Below the pieces are notes generated by a model. The model had not been told where the DNA came from. It ran no database searches and saw only the letters and a program-made list of their open reading frames with translations. A DNA stretch of 64,000 nucleotides, taken from NCBI RefSeq assembly GCF_000003815.2, contig NC_049992.1, positions 6,902,558 through 6,966,557 on the forward strand, written 5' to 3'. The DNA is from Branchiostoma floridae (taxonomy: Eukaryota; Chordata; Leptocardii; Amphioxiformes; Branchiostomatidae). Of this stretch, positions 1 to 11,872 are shown one piece after another. Numbering within the stretch: position 1 is the stretch's first letter; every line of letters starts with the position of its first letter. The position numbers and the translations under genes are program-made.

Positions 1-1649
1 GGGTGTTGGCGAGCACATACTAGTATGTTACACATCACATATCTTCATATCACATACCACATATCTATCCTAAAATGACAGAGAAACTACCCATGTAAAT
101 ATAAAACTCTCTATATATATATCAATTTCGTACGCTAATATGTAAGATCATAACTTTCACAAATTGGACGTATTCGTCCCACGGCTTTTATATCTAGTAC
201 ATTTGCGTAGCGGCAAATTGAGCAGTGTTATCGCTAAAGAATAAAAACATAAATTTTGTTTTCTAATATGAATAAAACAAAGGCATGGCGCCGCTTAGGG
301 AAGCTAATTTGTACAGGCATTTGCTGGCACTTTATTTTCAGTTCATGGCCCTACAACCCTTTATTACTGTCATTAGAGGATTCTTTTTTTGGATTTCTTA
401 CAGCCCTCTTCTACTTCGGAAGAAAATTAAACCTTTGCAGCGAGTCCGTATATTATAGAGCCCTGTCATTAATCCTAACAGAGCTCATATTGTAAGGGGA
501 AAAGGCGTGCAATCGATAAAAACATTCATAGAACATGTTTGGAACAGAGCGAACAAGGTTCGGGTTCGATCGAACGGTTCGAGGAGTGCGCAAAGAAGCA
601 ATTATTGTACAAAAATACTCCTGTCCGGCATGAAGGATATTTATCAACTTTATTGAAAGCAGGCTGCCCTGAAATCTCTTCGAGCGATACTTATATGTAT
701 GCTTATACCGTAGAACCAATAGTGTAAATGACATGCTAGATCCAATATGTTAACTTATTCATACCTATAGATATCCATATATGTCTGTACTGTAAATAGT
801 TTTTATACATGTAGACTTTACGAAAGTCGCTGTACTTTTGCGATGTCAATAAAGATTTCATGTAAGCACCAAGACCTGTAAACTTGATGTTTCATTTTTC
901 ACCGTACGTGATAGAAAAAAGTTAGTATCATCCTTATGAATGAAGGATTCATTTGTAGCATGGGAGTGATATGAACATGTCAATGCTTTCTTTATTTCTT
1001 TCCACAACTAATGGGCAAACCTCCGTAATTTCTTCCTCGCATGAAAAGATACCTGCAACCAAAACATCAACATCATGAACAGGTCAAAAGATACGAAAAT
1101 TAAAGTTTTGATGCAGTACCAAGGTCAGTTGGTAAGGGGGGGGGGCAAATTTATATTGACCTCTGTCTTTTCAAGGAGGTCAAAAAAGTGTGGCCTTTCC
1201 AAGACCTACCCACATACCATATATCAGCACATTTCATCCTAGAGCTATCATGACTGAACACAAATATCTGGAAATACAATAACACAGAGACACACCCAAA
1301 ATGATATTTCCATTACTCAAGAATCTACCTCGTCACATTATTGTCATTGACATCCAATATTTACAAACTTGTTTTTAAAAATGATGTTTTTTTAGTTTTC
1401 TGAAAGAAAAGAATTAGACATAACTTTGGGGAATATTTCCGATTCTGTCGCCGAAAGCCTACAATAGGGACATCTTTTAATAATGCTGCATATTCGCTGC
1501 TATCAGCAGACGCGCTCTGGGATGGGTTGAACGAATTCTCTAGACAAGCTACGCAGGCTCTAAAGTCAGAGCGTGTACGGTCTCATTCCTGTGGCTATGA
1601 GTGGATCACATCTAGATATATTACGCATTCACCCCCCCCCCCCTTCCTC
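1..1649. other. No gene recognised; possible 3' UTR end near 850
   Basis: The only open frames (256-495 and 539-727 plus) have no recognisable motif. An AATAAA at 848-853 (gtcaataaagattt) could be the polyadenylation signal of a gene or retroelement entering from outside the window. A G-run (1136-1145) and C-run (1632-1643) are present. Confidence 0.3.
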
Positions 1650-2342
1650 CTTCGTGTCTGAGCCAGGAAGATAAGCCATGCTCTCCCCTGTAAGCAATAT
1701 TGCCGGATTTATGTCACCCCCCTCCCCCTCACGTCTGAGCCAGGAAGATAAACCCCGCTCTCCCCTGGAAGCAATATTGCCGGATTTATGTCACCCCCCT
1801 CCCCCTCACGTCTGAGCCAGGAAGATAAACCATACTCTCCCCTCTAAGCAATATTGCCGGATTTATGTCACCCCCCTCACGTCTGAACCAGGAAGATAAA
1901 CCATGTTCTCCCCCTTTAATCGAGTATTGCCTGGATTTATGATACCCCCCACTCACATCTGAGCCAGGAAGATAAACCGTGCTCTCCCCTGTAAGCAATA
2001 TTGCCGGATTTAAGTCACCCCATCCCCCTCACGGCTGAGCCAGGAAGATAAACCATGCTCTCCCCTGTAAGCAATATTGTCGGATTATATGTCACCCCCC
2101 TCCTCCTCACGTATGAGCCAGAAAGATAAACCATGCTCTCCCTTGTAAGCAATATTACCGGATTTAATTATGTCACCCCCCTCCCCCTCACGTCTGAGCC
2201 AGGAAGATAAACATGCTCTCCCCTGTAAGCAATATTATCGGAATTATGTCACCCCCCTCCCCCTCACGTCTGAGCCAGGAAGATAAACCATGCTCTCCCC
2301 TGTAAGCAATATTGCCGGATTTATGTCACCACGCCCCTTTCC
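1650..2342. repeat. 77-bp tandem satellite, about nine copies
   Basis: Units start at the gtctgagccagg motif near 1656, 1733, 1810, 1881, 1957, 2033, 2111, 2192 and 2268, a period of 71-81 and usually 76-77. Each unit has ataaaccatgctctcccctg, taagcaatattgccgg and a C-rich end. The open frame across it on the minus strand is a by-product of the repeat. Confidence 0.9.
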
Positions 2343-3308
2343 CCTGACGCTCGCTACTGATGTAATTACAAAACGGCGGGCCTTGTCAGAGGACTTGGAC
2401 ATTTGTTATGGTGCTTGTCTTTGTCATGTTGTAGAAGACCACAGCAAGTAACGTTTATGGATGGCATCAGCGCGCGCTTTAATTTTTCCTATTTCTGAAA
2501 AACAAAAACAAGAAGTTCTATTGCCTTCAGTGATGGTCAACATGACGAGAAAGTGGTAAAAATGGGCACATTTATGTCGTGTGGTAACCTTCAGTTTACT
2601 TAAAGAAGTGACGACAAAGGTGGCCAAGGCTATATCCAATACTGTGCAATTTGCATACTTTCTATATCATCTCTCACTGCGACCTAAATAGGATATGTGT
2701 AACCTTCGCTTTTAAACTGGGTATATCATACAAAATGTTATATGGCTGAGAAGAAAACAAAACACGGAAAGTGTAAAAATATTCGTTTCTTTTCTATAGA
2801 ATTCGTTGAGCGATCTGTCAAATTTTAGGTCGCAGAGAGAGCGTGGCGAGAGCGCCGTCCTAGTGGAAAGGGGGTATAACAACACCACATGCTTGTATTC
2901 ATATTAAAGAAAAATAATATATTGGTGGCAACAGTGCCCAAGCGTGCCTGTGGTATTGGCTACATACCAAGCGCCACACTTTTATCAAATCATCTGTCAC
3001 GAGTACAGTTACATAGACTGTTTCATATCCGCAATGTGTTACTCATTTCTTTCTTTCCTGAGGACAAAAAAAATCACTGATAGTATTGATCGAATCAAAA
3101 ACAATATCCGTGTGTTACATGTGTCCCAACGTCTCTGTTATTACAATAGGCGTGTTGTTGCCTGTAGAAATGGTAAGATTATATTTAGAGTGAAAACGCA
3201 ACTGTGTTTGGCATCGTACATGTCAAAAAGTGGAAAATTACATATGTGGTAACTTGATCGTACTTTATGTAGAAGTGGCACTAGTGAGGTGCATGTACAT
3301 GTACATGT
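2343..3308. other. No gene recognised
   Basis: A/T-rich sequence with short frames only; nothing conserved recognised. Confidence 0.4.
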
Positions 3309-3408
3309 NNNNNNNNNNNNNNNNNNNNNNNNNNNNNNNNNNNNNNNNNNNNNNNNNNNNNNNNNNNNNNNNNNNNNNNNNNNNNNNNNNNNNNNNNNNN
3401 NNNNNNNN
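3309..3408. other. Assembly gap (100 N)
   Basis: Run of N, flanked on the left by a gtacat repeat and on the right by the box B of a SINE; a collapsed repeat is the likely cause. Confidence 0.99.
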
Positions 3409-3600
3409 TGAGTTCGATCCCCGGCCGAGTCATAACAAAGACATTTAAAATGGTACATGCTGCTTTCTCTGCTTAGTACTACCAGCGGACTAGCTATAGC
3501 CTCCTGCATGCTGTAGTGGTTTGCACAGATGTGTGGCCCAAGGGCTACAGAAATGGAGATGGGCGCTACCCCTAAACATCTGTCACAAATGTACGGGAAG
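3409..3600 (+). mobile_element. tRNA-derived SINE, 3' part after assembly gap
   Basis: Starts at the gap edge with gagttcgatccccggccg, a good RNA polymerase III box B, followed by a SINE body containing gtgtggcccaagggctacag. The box A half would lie in the N run (3309-3408). Related tails occur at 6342-6440 and 59520-59610. Confidence 0.55.
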
Positions 3601-4337
3601 CTTTAACTTTTAACGTTTTTTTTCACCCCCTCGCTTTACATTTGGAGTCTACAAAGGATGCCAACCATAAGATTTACATGCTGTGGCCCTATTGCAGAGG
3701 GAATATGTGCATTTTTCTTCTCCTTTCCCTTGCCCTCTGCCATCGACATTATTCTTTCACATTTTCCAGCCAAAGAAATACGGAATTTCCATTCTGTGTG
3801 CGTATAGTCTGGTAGTCAGACGATAGTTTACTCCATCTATATAATGAGGACGGATTCCCAAGTCCGCGGTATGGCAATGTTAATTGATGTGCGGCAATTT
3901 ACCAGAGCCTCGTATAATGGTGAGCCTTCTCCGCTGCATAGCAATGTTATTATCGTGGTAACATATGAGGCAAAGGCACAGTACGTGAATAATAGTTGTA
4001 CTAGTTGCTGCAACTGCTGTGAATCCTTCGTCGACAGGAGCACAGGCAACTGCTGTATTTCATGTTCGCATGAACAGTATCTGATTTTCACGATGATCAA
4101 AACGAACTGAATCTAGAAACGATCCAGTAAAACAACATGTTGATCTGATGGTAAACTAAGTTTGTTGAGGTGTTTCTCTTTCTGCTGGATCTAAACTTCA
4201 AGAACTGCTAAATTTAAACATTTTCTATCAGTCTAACTCTTTACTCTAGCGATCACTAGTGATGATACGTGACAATTGAAGTTGATCTGCCGGTGATGAA
4301 GCTGTTGAGAGTATGTTCCTCGCAGTAGATATGTAAA

Positions 4338-4546
4338 ACTAGTTCACCTTTATCCGCGGGGTGATCTATATCCGTTGTTTTAACAAACAAGCTATGAAGT
4401 AACATCAAGTCGACGGACGATGCAATATTTCGAAAATAAGGCATGCAACATTCTTATTTGAAATCACCGTCTGTTGACTTGACATCCCTAGATACCCTGT
4501 TCTGAAAACAACGGATAAAGGTTACCAATAAAGGTGAAATAGCGTT
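4338..4546. mobile_element. MITE, GTTCACCTTTATCC ends, copy 1
   Basis: About 209 bp. Left end ctagttcacctttatccgcg, right end ggttaccaataaaggtg..agcgtt, with an inner inverted pair around gcaatatttcg. At least five copies of this family are present. Confidence 0.7.
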
Positions 4547-5208
4547 GCCAAAAGTGCTCCTGTAGCTGTATCTATATAGCCGGTATAACCGCCCTTCGGC
4601 GTAACACACCAGCTTCGCAGGCACGCGGCGTGGCAGCAGCTGGTTGTATTACACCGAACGACACCTAACTTTTGCACATCTATCTGCAAGTGTTCTATAA
4701 AACTACCCAGAGAAGATGCCCCTACTATGTACTTGGTGATACCAAATTCCACTCTACGATAGTTCTGGGAAAGTACGAATTTTTGAACACATCAATCCTA
4801 GGTTGTTAACTCTGGTATTTGAAGGCATGGCTGTTTCTTGTTCTTTTTGAGCTGGTATTAGATACTTATCAGTTGGTACGTCCACCAGTTTATTGGTCAT
4901 TTTGTACATCATGGACAGTCTGGACATCCACCCAAATCTGTTTTCATTTTGGTCACACTAGAATTCTTGGCCTTCCCGCAATGATACAGAAGGTGAAAAG
5001 TCCCATTATAGACGCGCCTTTCTGCCACAGGCTTAATAACGTGAACATAATGGATGAGCAGTGCGGACGCTTACGTGACTACTCCGGTACTCTAGTCATG
5101 CAGAACACCGTTTAAATCACTGCAGTGGGCTAAATGCACGGGCCTGGCAATTGTGTGCCATAGACATAAACTTTAGAGTAGACTTTTGGTTAATATAAAT
5201 TCTCATAC

Positions 5209-5384
5209 TTCCACCAGGTGCCATTATACCGCCACCTCAATAAACGTTGTTATAGAGGCCTTCTCAAGATTGTCTTCAACACCTAAATATCTGAATTGTA
5301 TTACATTTAAGATATTCAACATGCAGTGTTCAAGACAATAATACTAACGTTTTTTAGGTGGCGGTATTATGGCACCCGGTGGAA
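5209..5384. mobile_element. MITE with 29-bp imperfect terminal inverted repeats
   Basis: Left end ttccaccaggtgccattata then ccgccacct; right end aggtggcggtattatggcac then ccggtggaa. Inner arms (attgtcttcaacac / gtgttcaagacaat) are also inverted. A degenerate relative seems to lie at about 31195-31345 in gene A. Confidence 0.75.
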
Positions 5385-6084
5385 TTATGTTAGTCGATGT
5401 TATGTCCAAAGAAGATGCCATTTTTTTCAGCAATAGATTATCTTTTTCTTGCCGCAGCTTTAAGCAATGCCTTTCGTTCGTTTTGTTGTGTGATATGGAA
5501 TTGTTAATGATTCATGACAAATACATGACCGATGAAATGTAAATTTCGATGCACTACTACACTACATTATAAGCAATACAATACAACATGTAGCTACCTA
5601 GTTTTGTTCAATTTGAGTTTTCCTTTCAAAGTAGTCAATGGTCATCTTCTTAATGAATTTTAGAATTTAATCATTGTTTTCTGCTGTCAATCAAAGACGT
5701 CGATGAGAGAAAGGAAAATTAGAACTAAATATATCATAACCATAGCGTTTTGTGCGAGGTTTTGTGATATTGAAACGCTGACATTGATCGTACGCTTTGA
5801 TGAAAATTCCCGCCGACTGCCTTCTCTCTTTTGTGCTGGCAATCATTACGACCATTCAAGCGAACACAATCGACTGAACAATAGCTCATCACGGTCAGGC
5901 GTGAACCGGCAGTACGGATCAGCATATGGCGTGGGAGTAACTCTTCCATCATAGGGCTGACACCATATGCTTTGTTATCATAAATCATCTTACATTAGTG
6001 ACATTAAATGGGAGAGAGGTTGTGTTCCAGCAACCTGTATTCTGCTCTTCGACCCCAATTACCGTAATTTTCTTCCGTTAAAAG

Positions 6085-6150
6085 GCCTAGAGTCATTGGT
6101 TAACAATCGTGAGATCGCGGGTTCAAGCCCCAGTCAGGTTATATATAGAA
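6085..6150 (+). mobile_element. tRNA-derived SINE head
   Basis: tagagtcattggttaac (box A-like) and gcgggttcaagcccc (box B) at tRNA spacing. The body is interrupted by a MITE (6151-6341) and resumes at 6342. Confidence 0.5.
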
Positions 6151-6341
6151 AGCGCTAGTTCACCTTTATCCGCGGGCTAACCTATATCCGTTGTTTTAAA
6201 AACTGGGTATTTAGGAATATCAGTTCGAAGGAGGTTGCAATATTTTGAAAGTATAAAAATTACAATTCGAAATCACCCTCCGTTGACTTGATATCCCAAA
6301 ATGCTTTATTTTAGACAATTGATATAGGTTACCCCGCGGAT
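6151..6341. mobile_element. MITE, GTTCACCTTTATCC ends, copy 2 (nested in a SINE)
   Basis: Begins gcgctagttcacctttatcc and reads through gtgg..gacttgatatccc to gatataggttaccccgcgga. A tRNA-like segment lies directly before it and a SINE-like tail directly after, so it appears inserted in that SINE. Confidence 0.65.
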
Positions 6342-6440
6342 TTTGCGGTAGAACATACTACATTTTTCTGCTTGGCACTAATGAGACAATGTGTGTGGCC
6401 CACGGGCTATAGAAACGCAGCTTGGCATATTGTCGCACAG
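6342..6440 (+). mobile_element. SINE tail beyond the nested MITE
   Basis: Contains ctgcttggcact and gtgtgtggcccacgggctat, matching the SINE body at 3425-3590. Confidence 0.45.
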
Positions 6441-6892
6441 ATATAGACCGAATCATTGACATCTGCGAACTTCATACCATATGTCCAATTTAGTTAGTTA
6501 CCAATATCAATTTTTGCAATACTAATCTGTGTAAACATAATTCCCCTCAGGTGCCATGTCAATTCTATTAACATGTTGACACGATTAGGCTGATTAATTA
6601 CTCTCACTTAATCCTCTTCAACGGATGTTTGGGGAGAGATAATGGATTTGCTTAATCATCTGTTCTGAGCTGCTGTGAGTTAATCGAGTCACGTCGTATA
6701 AGTTGCAAGAAATTCGATCTTTAGCATAAGGTTTTTCATTGAGATGTTGTTCAAAATCTCCTAGTAAGAAATGTATGGTAATATAGGGGGTTCATGGATA
6801 CTGGGAATGCTGCCAAACGCACTGCGGGTAACATGCTTAAGTTGAAGTCCCTTGAGACAAAAGACGTCTAGCCGATGAATAATATCAAATGT

Positions 6893-7354
6893 ACTAGGGA
6901 TGGGTACCGGTACATTAAATTCAGGTCCAGGTCCAGGTTCAGGTTCAGTGGATCAGGTCCAGGTCCGGACCTGAACCTGAACCTGATTCTGTATGGGAAA
7001 ACATGTGAATGGACTATACTCAAAACAATGGTCCATTTCGCTACAAATAAATCTGTTTTCTGGAGTATTCAACTCCCACTGGCGTTTTAAATTCCTACAA
7101 GATCCACTGCCTCTGCACGATTGACTGTAAGATTTGTTGAAATGACTGTAAACTCTTCTCTACTTCGCTCTTGTTATTTTCCTCCACCGGTAAGCCCCGA
7201 AACGTGTGAATGCCTGATCATATAATCTGTTCATTTTTTAATATCCAACATTTTTAAGGCCCTACATCCGATCCACCTAATTTTTTCAGGTCCGTTTTTT
7301 TTTCTGGACCGGTCCAATAAGAAAAAAACGGTTTTGTACCGGTACCCACCCCTA
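6893..7354. mobile_element. Inverted-repeat element, GGGTACCGGTAC ends, copy 1
   Basis: About 460 bp beginning ggatgggtaccggtac and ending gtaccggtacccacccct. A subterminal caggtccaggtccgg / ccggacctgaacctg palindrome is present. Three copies occur in the window (also 19973-20373 and 26626-27083), none with coding capacity. Confidence 0.75.
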
Positions 7355-9618
7355 ATATGCACCGTTTCAAATGTCTACCAAAGGCTTCCTTCTGAATGTA
7401 CATTTTATTGCTCAGTGTAAAGGTTTCACCAGCTTTCCTGCGGCAAGGTAAGCAGCGCCATCTTGTGGCATATGACGGAAAGACAAATTTTTCATTGTGA
7501 TAGTAGACAATAATCATAGTATATTGCTTTGATGTTTCAATTTTCTTTATATTCTGTTCATACGTACACATACTAACTGAATGGAAATTCTTAATCGTTC
7601 AGAAATTTGATACTTTCAGCTAGTAACACATCAACTCAGCGGCATAAACTGATTATATAATTCTGTTCACCAGTACGTCGGTTGTAGTTGATGAAGTATA
7701 ATTATATTGCCTGGGAAATAAAAGTACGTAATTAATAGCTACTGTTTTCGGATGTATATTTAAACATCATGTCTTGTTTTGAAACAAATTAATCAAATCA
7801 TGACGTACATGGTTTTAAATCCTATTCAAAATTGCTATGTAAACAATAGAAACCTTAACATTGATTTATCTCATTGAATTCATTGCTATTTACAAAAATG
7901 ACTTTTCAAGTGCATGAGGTGCTGATTTCAACGCATAAATTCATAACTTCTAGTTGTTTTTCCGTATAGATCTCGTCCTCGATGTGTGCATGTTTTTAAA
8001 ACTCCTTGTCAATAACGCCCCCTCTCGATATGCTACTGCTGTCACAGAGAAAACTGTTGAGATAATTAGAGGCAATATAATGGCTAATATAAAACATTGC
8101 AGGACTTGTAAACCAGTATATATAAGATTATTATCTAAGTAGGTTATTTCGTGTGCATTCTTAAACACAGTACTGATACAAAAATGCATAATTTACACAT
8201 GCAAGGAATGTATGCCATAGATGAATGTCATAATCATAACTACACATTACATTTTATTTCTCTGCACCTATATCATAAACTACCGCAATCAATATAAATG
8301 TAAAAGGCAAAACGAATGACGAATGAATGAATGAATAAATAAATGAATGAAGACCTTTCTTGCACATTTTTACCACACCGGGCTAAGTACAGATCACAAC
8401 AAGACATGTTGAAAAGATACAGTGAACAGATACAAAATGAGACTATTGCTGGATAGATTCAACTTTTCCTCGCTTTTCTGTTATAGTGGAGATAAAAGAG
8501 CAGATATAATAACAACTGCCACAAAGTACTACAAGGCAAGAACGTTTAATTATATGATAGATATTCATTGAGTGAAAATGTAAGCCTTCTGTTTCGCCGA
8601 TAGATAGGAGACACGTTCGCAAACTCAGCTCTATAAACTTCAATTCTGGTCATAAAACAGTAATTTAGATACAATCGCTCTTTTCGGCATGTTTCCAACG
8701 CTAAAACCCACTCCAAATCTCCCCATAAATACTCCCTGACCTGTGTCTAATTGATGTCACTTGCTCGTTAGCCGGCAATGCTAGGAAGTGCAGCCAACTA
8801 AAATACACCTTGAATTGGAAAGGAATAGACAATGAATAGTCTAAATAGATGTGATGTGCCCAACTAACCGTGTAGTACCTGTTCATCAAGTTCATATTAC
8901 GCGAATTAGCCATAATCATGACCATGTGTAACCTTGGTTGAAACGATATTGATTGCGTGTAACGTAAAGCTACGAGATGTGACTTGGGCACTTTAGTCCA
9001 ATCATAGTATCAGCTGGCCTGGAGTTATTAGTCTTGACAGTAATGTATGTGCATCTAAAGGAGTTGGACAAAAGGTATGGTTTATGGCGTAGTCATGTTT
9101 CTGATGTAGATTCTTTTGATGAAAAACAAGGTTCTTAAATGTATTCACGATCAAGATATACATAACAATTGAAGCTGACGTTTTGGTGACCTTCTACGAT
9201 TTACATAATCCTGGTTGTAGATAAAGATTTATTATCCAACCTAGTGAAGTTATTCCCATAGATGCCTTTGGTATACACCACAATAGTGAATAACATAGTG
9301 TTGTTAGAATGCATTTCCACTCAGACGGGGATGGCTTTTGTATGTAAGATACATCACATCAATTATGAAATCTAAGTGGTCAGGAAGGCTGAACAAATGA
9401 TAGAACTCACAGAGTACGGTGTACCGTAAAAAAAATTCCTCATTTGTGTTCTTTCCCAGCGTGTTCTTTGACCTTGCAGTTGACATTGGCGTTCTAGTGT
9501 ACGTTTCGGATATGTTTTGCAACCTACGACACATACTTGCTGATTTTGCAGCTGATTTGTTCGATTTACCGTATCGTAAATGAACCTCCAGCAACATCCA
9601 GCAGCGATGGTAAAGAGG
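7355..9618. other. No gene recognised apart from a LINE end at 8315
   Basis: A/T-rich, no ORF with domain features or splice pattern that repeats elsewhere. Confidence 0.4.
8315..8415. mobile_element. LINE end with GAAT repeats, copy 1
   Basis: gaatgaatgaat repeats followed by gaatgaagaccttt and a conserved segment ending gatcacaacaagac. The same arrangement recurs at 36853-36925, which argues for a dispersed retroelement end. Confidence 0.4.
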
Positions 9619-10013
9619 TCAGTGAGTGAGTGTGCGAGTGAGTGAGCGAGCGATTGAGGAGTGAGTGAGTGAGTGAGTGAGTGAGTGAGTGAGTGAGTGT
9701 GTGAGTGAGTGAGTGAGTGAGTGAGTGAGTGAGTGAGTGAGTGAGTGAGCGATTGAGGAGTGAGTGAGTGAGTGAGTGAGTCTGAGTGTGTGAGTGGGTG
9801 TGTGAGTGAGTGAGTGAATGAGCGAGTGTGCGAGTGAGTGTGCGAGTGAGTGAGCATGTGAGTGAGTGAGTGAGTGTGCGAGTAAGTGAGCGATTGAGGA
9901 GTGAGTGAGTGTGTGAGTGTGTGAGTGAGTGAGTGTGTGAGTGTGTGAGTGTGTGTGTGTGAGTGAGTGAGAGTGAGTGAGTGAGTGAGTGAGTGAGTGA
10001 GTGAGTGAGTGAG
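9619..10013. repeat. (GTGA)n microsatellite with GCGA and GATTGAGGA interruptions
   Basis: About 395 bp of gtga/gagt repeats, interrupted at several points by gagcgattgagga and by tgtg dinucleotides. Higher-order duplication is visible because gcgattgaggagtgagtgag recurs three times. The Thr/His/Ser-rich open frames here are not genes. Confidence 0.9.
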
Positions 10014-10439
10014 AAAACGTTATCAAATCAACAATTGATGCTAGATAACGGTGGCCTTGCTTGCAGGTAATATGGAACAGAATAAAGGAAAATGTGCCTA
10101 TAAAGGTGTACAGAGAAGGTAAAGAGCTGCAATGTATATTAGCTATCCCAGCGGCGTATATCCATGTTGATACTAACAACAATAATGATAAAGACAGTTG
10201 TGATAACTAAGCTTATAATCTTTAAAAATTCATCTTTGCATCAGTGTAAGTAAAAAAGGTTGTGATTACGCTCAATCTTGTGTCTAACGATAGTTTTGAT
10301 CGCATCTCAGCTTTATATCAATGAACAGGTAAGAAGGCAAATCATTCAAGTCCCAGTCTTCCAATTCCAATGTGTGTGTTGGCATCCATCTGTCTCGGAG
10401 GACAATGGTAGGCAGACAGTTACTCGCCGTCTGCCTGGC

Positions 10440-10955
10440 CTACACGTGACTTTTTAAGGTGAAGAAGGGTTGAAATTCCAATGATACCTCATTAAATAAC
10501 TTCATCAAATCACCAACATTTTCTTTAGCTTGATCATCATAATCTCCATGATTCCATTTGGTCATGAAAATTTGGCTTATTTTATCAGCCCTGACATTGT
10601 GCAATCATTATGATCAAAGCATCGTTTGAATGCTGAGCTATATATAAAGTCAATTCTTGTCATTTCAATGCTGCTTCATTAAGCAAACTCATCAAACCGT
10701 CCCCCGCTCTTTGGTTCAATCATCGTGTTTTCCTTAATTCGTTTTTGCGAAGGCAATCTAACCTGATCAACTGTGACAGTGATTGTGAGCCATCTGATTG
10801 GAATAGCCTGGCAGAGAGAGAAATTAGAGCCAATTCTTGCGATTTTGATTGAGGACTACTTCATTAAGCGCAAAACCTCAGTAAATCATCCGACTTTTCG
10901 TCAGGTTAATCATTATGTTTTCTGTAATTGTGTTTGTCAAGGTAATTTGGCCTGA
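10440..10955. repeat. Degenerate ~187-bp tandem repeat, three units
   Basis: Three diverged units. The segment ttgatcatcataatct (10530), ttcaatcatcgtgttt (10715) and gttaatcattatgttt (10905) recurs 185-190 bp apart, each preceded by acttcat..a..c and followed by tttgg/aatctaacctgat-like sequence. Confidence 0.6.
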
Positions 10956-11059
10956 TTTCAGTAGAACAGATGAGTTAGAAAGCGGAGTATATCAAAGTCT
11001 AGCTTTGTAATAACCAAACCATTTCACAAACAGCCTCAGCAACCATTATGGAAAAGGAG

Positions 11060-11352
<293 letters not shown>

Positions 11353-11519
11353 ATCTCTTCTGAGGTCTGTCAGGGCAGACGCCGATTGATGAAACCCCTT
11401 CCTATCCAACATTGAATGGAGCGAACTATATTGGGTTGCCGGCCACGTCTTTTGAGGCTTCCCTCTGAGGCCGGGCCTAAAATACCAGCACCGATGACCC
11501 GTACCCCCGTTTTTCCTCA

Positions 11520-11729
11520 NNNNNNNNNNNNNNNNNNNNNNNNNNNNNNNNNNNNNNNNNNNNNNNNNNNNNNNNNNNNNNNNNNNNNNNNNNNNNNNNN
11601 NNNNNNNNNNNNNNNNNNNNNNNNNNNNNNNNNNNNNNNNNNNNNNNNNNNNNNNNNNNNNNNNNNNNNNNNNNNNNNNNNNNNNNNNNNNNNNNNNNNN
11701 NNNNNNNNNNNNNNNNNNNNNNNNNNNNN
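11520..11729. other. Assembly gap (210 N)
   Basis: Run of N between two microsatellite regions. Confidence 0.99.
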
Positions 11730-11797
11730 TATTCGTCTTTCTCCGTCTCTCTGTCTCTGTCTCTCTCTCTCCCTTTCTCTCTCTCTCCCCCTCTCTG

Positions 11798-11840
<43 letters not shown>

Positions 11841-11872
11841 CTCTATCTCTCTTTCTGTCTGTCTCTCTGATC
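11730..11872. repeat. (TC)n and (CTAT)n compound microsatellite
   Basis: tctctctc and ctatctatctat runs just after a 210-base N gap (11520-11729). Probably one larger low-complexity tract the assembler could not close. Confidence 0.85.

Noticed and set aside
1786-1998. Minus-strand ORF with internal repeats (STVYLPGSDV)
   Set aside because: The internal repeat equals the 77-bp satellite; not a gene.
1650-2342. CRISPR array
   Set aside because: Units are contiguous 77-bp tandem copies with no unique spacers, in a eukaryotic context.
9372-10182. Long Ser/His/Thr-rich minus-strand ORFs
   Set aside because: They are translations of the (GTGA)n microsatellite.
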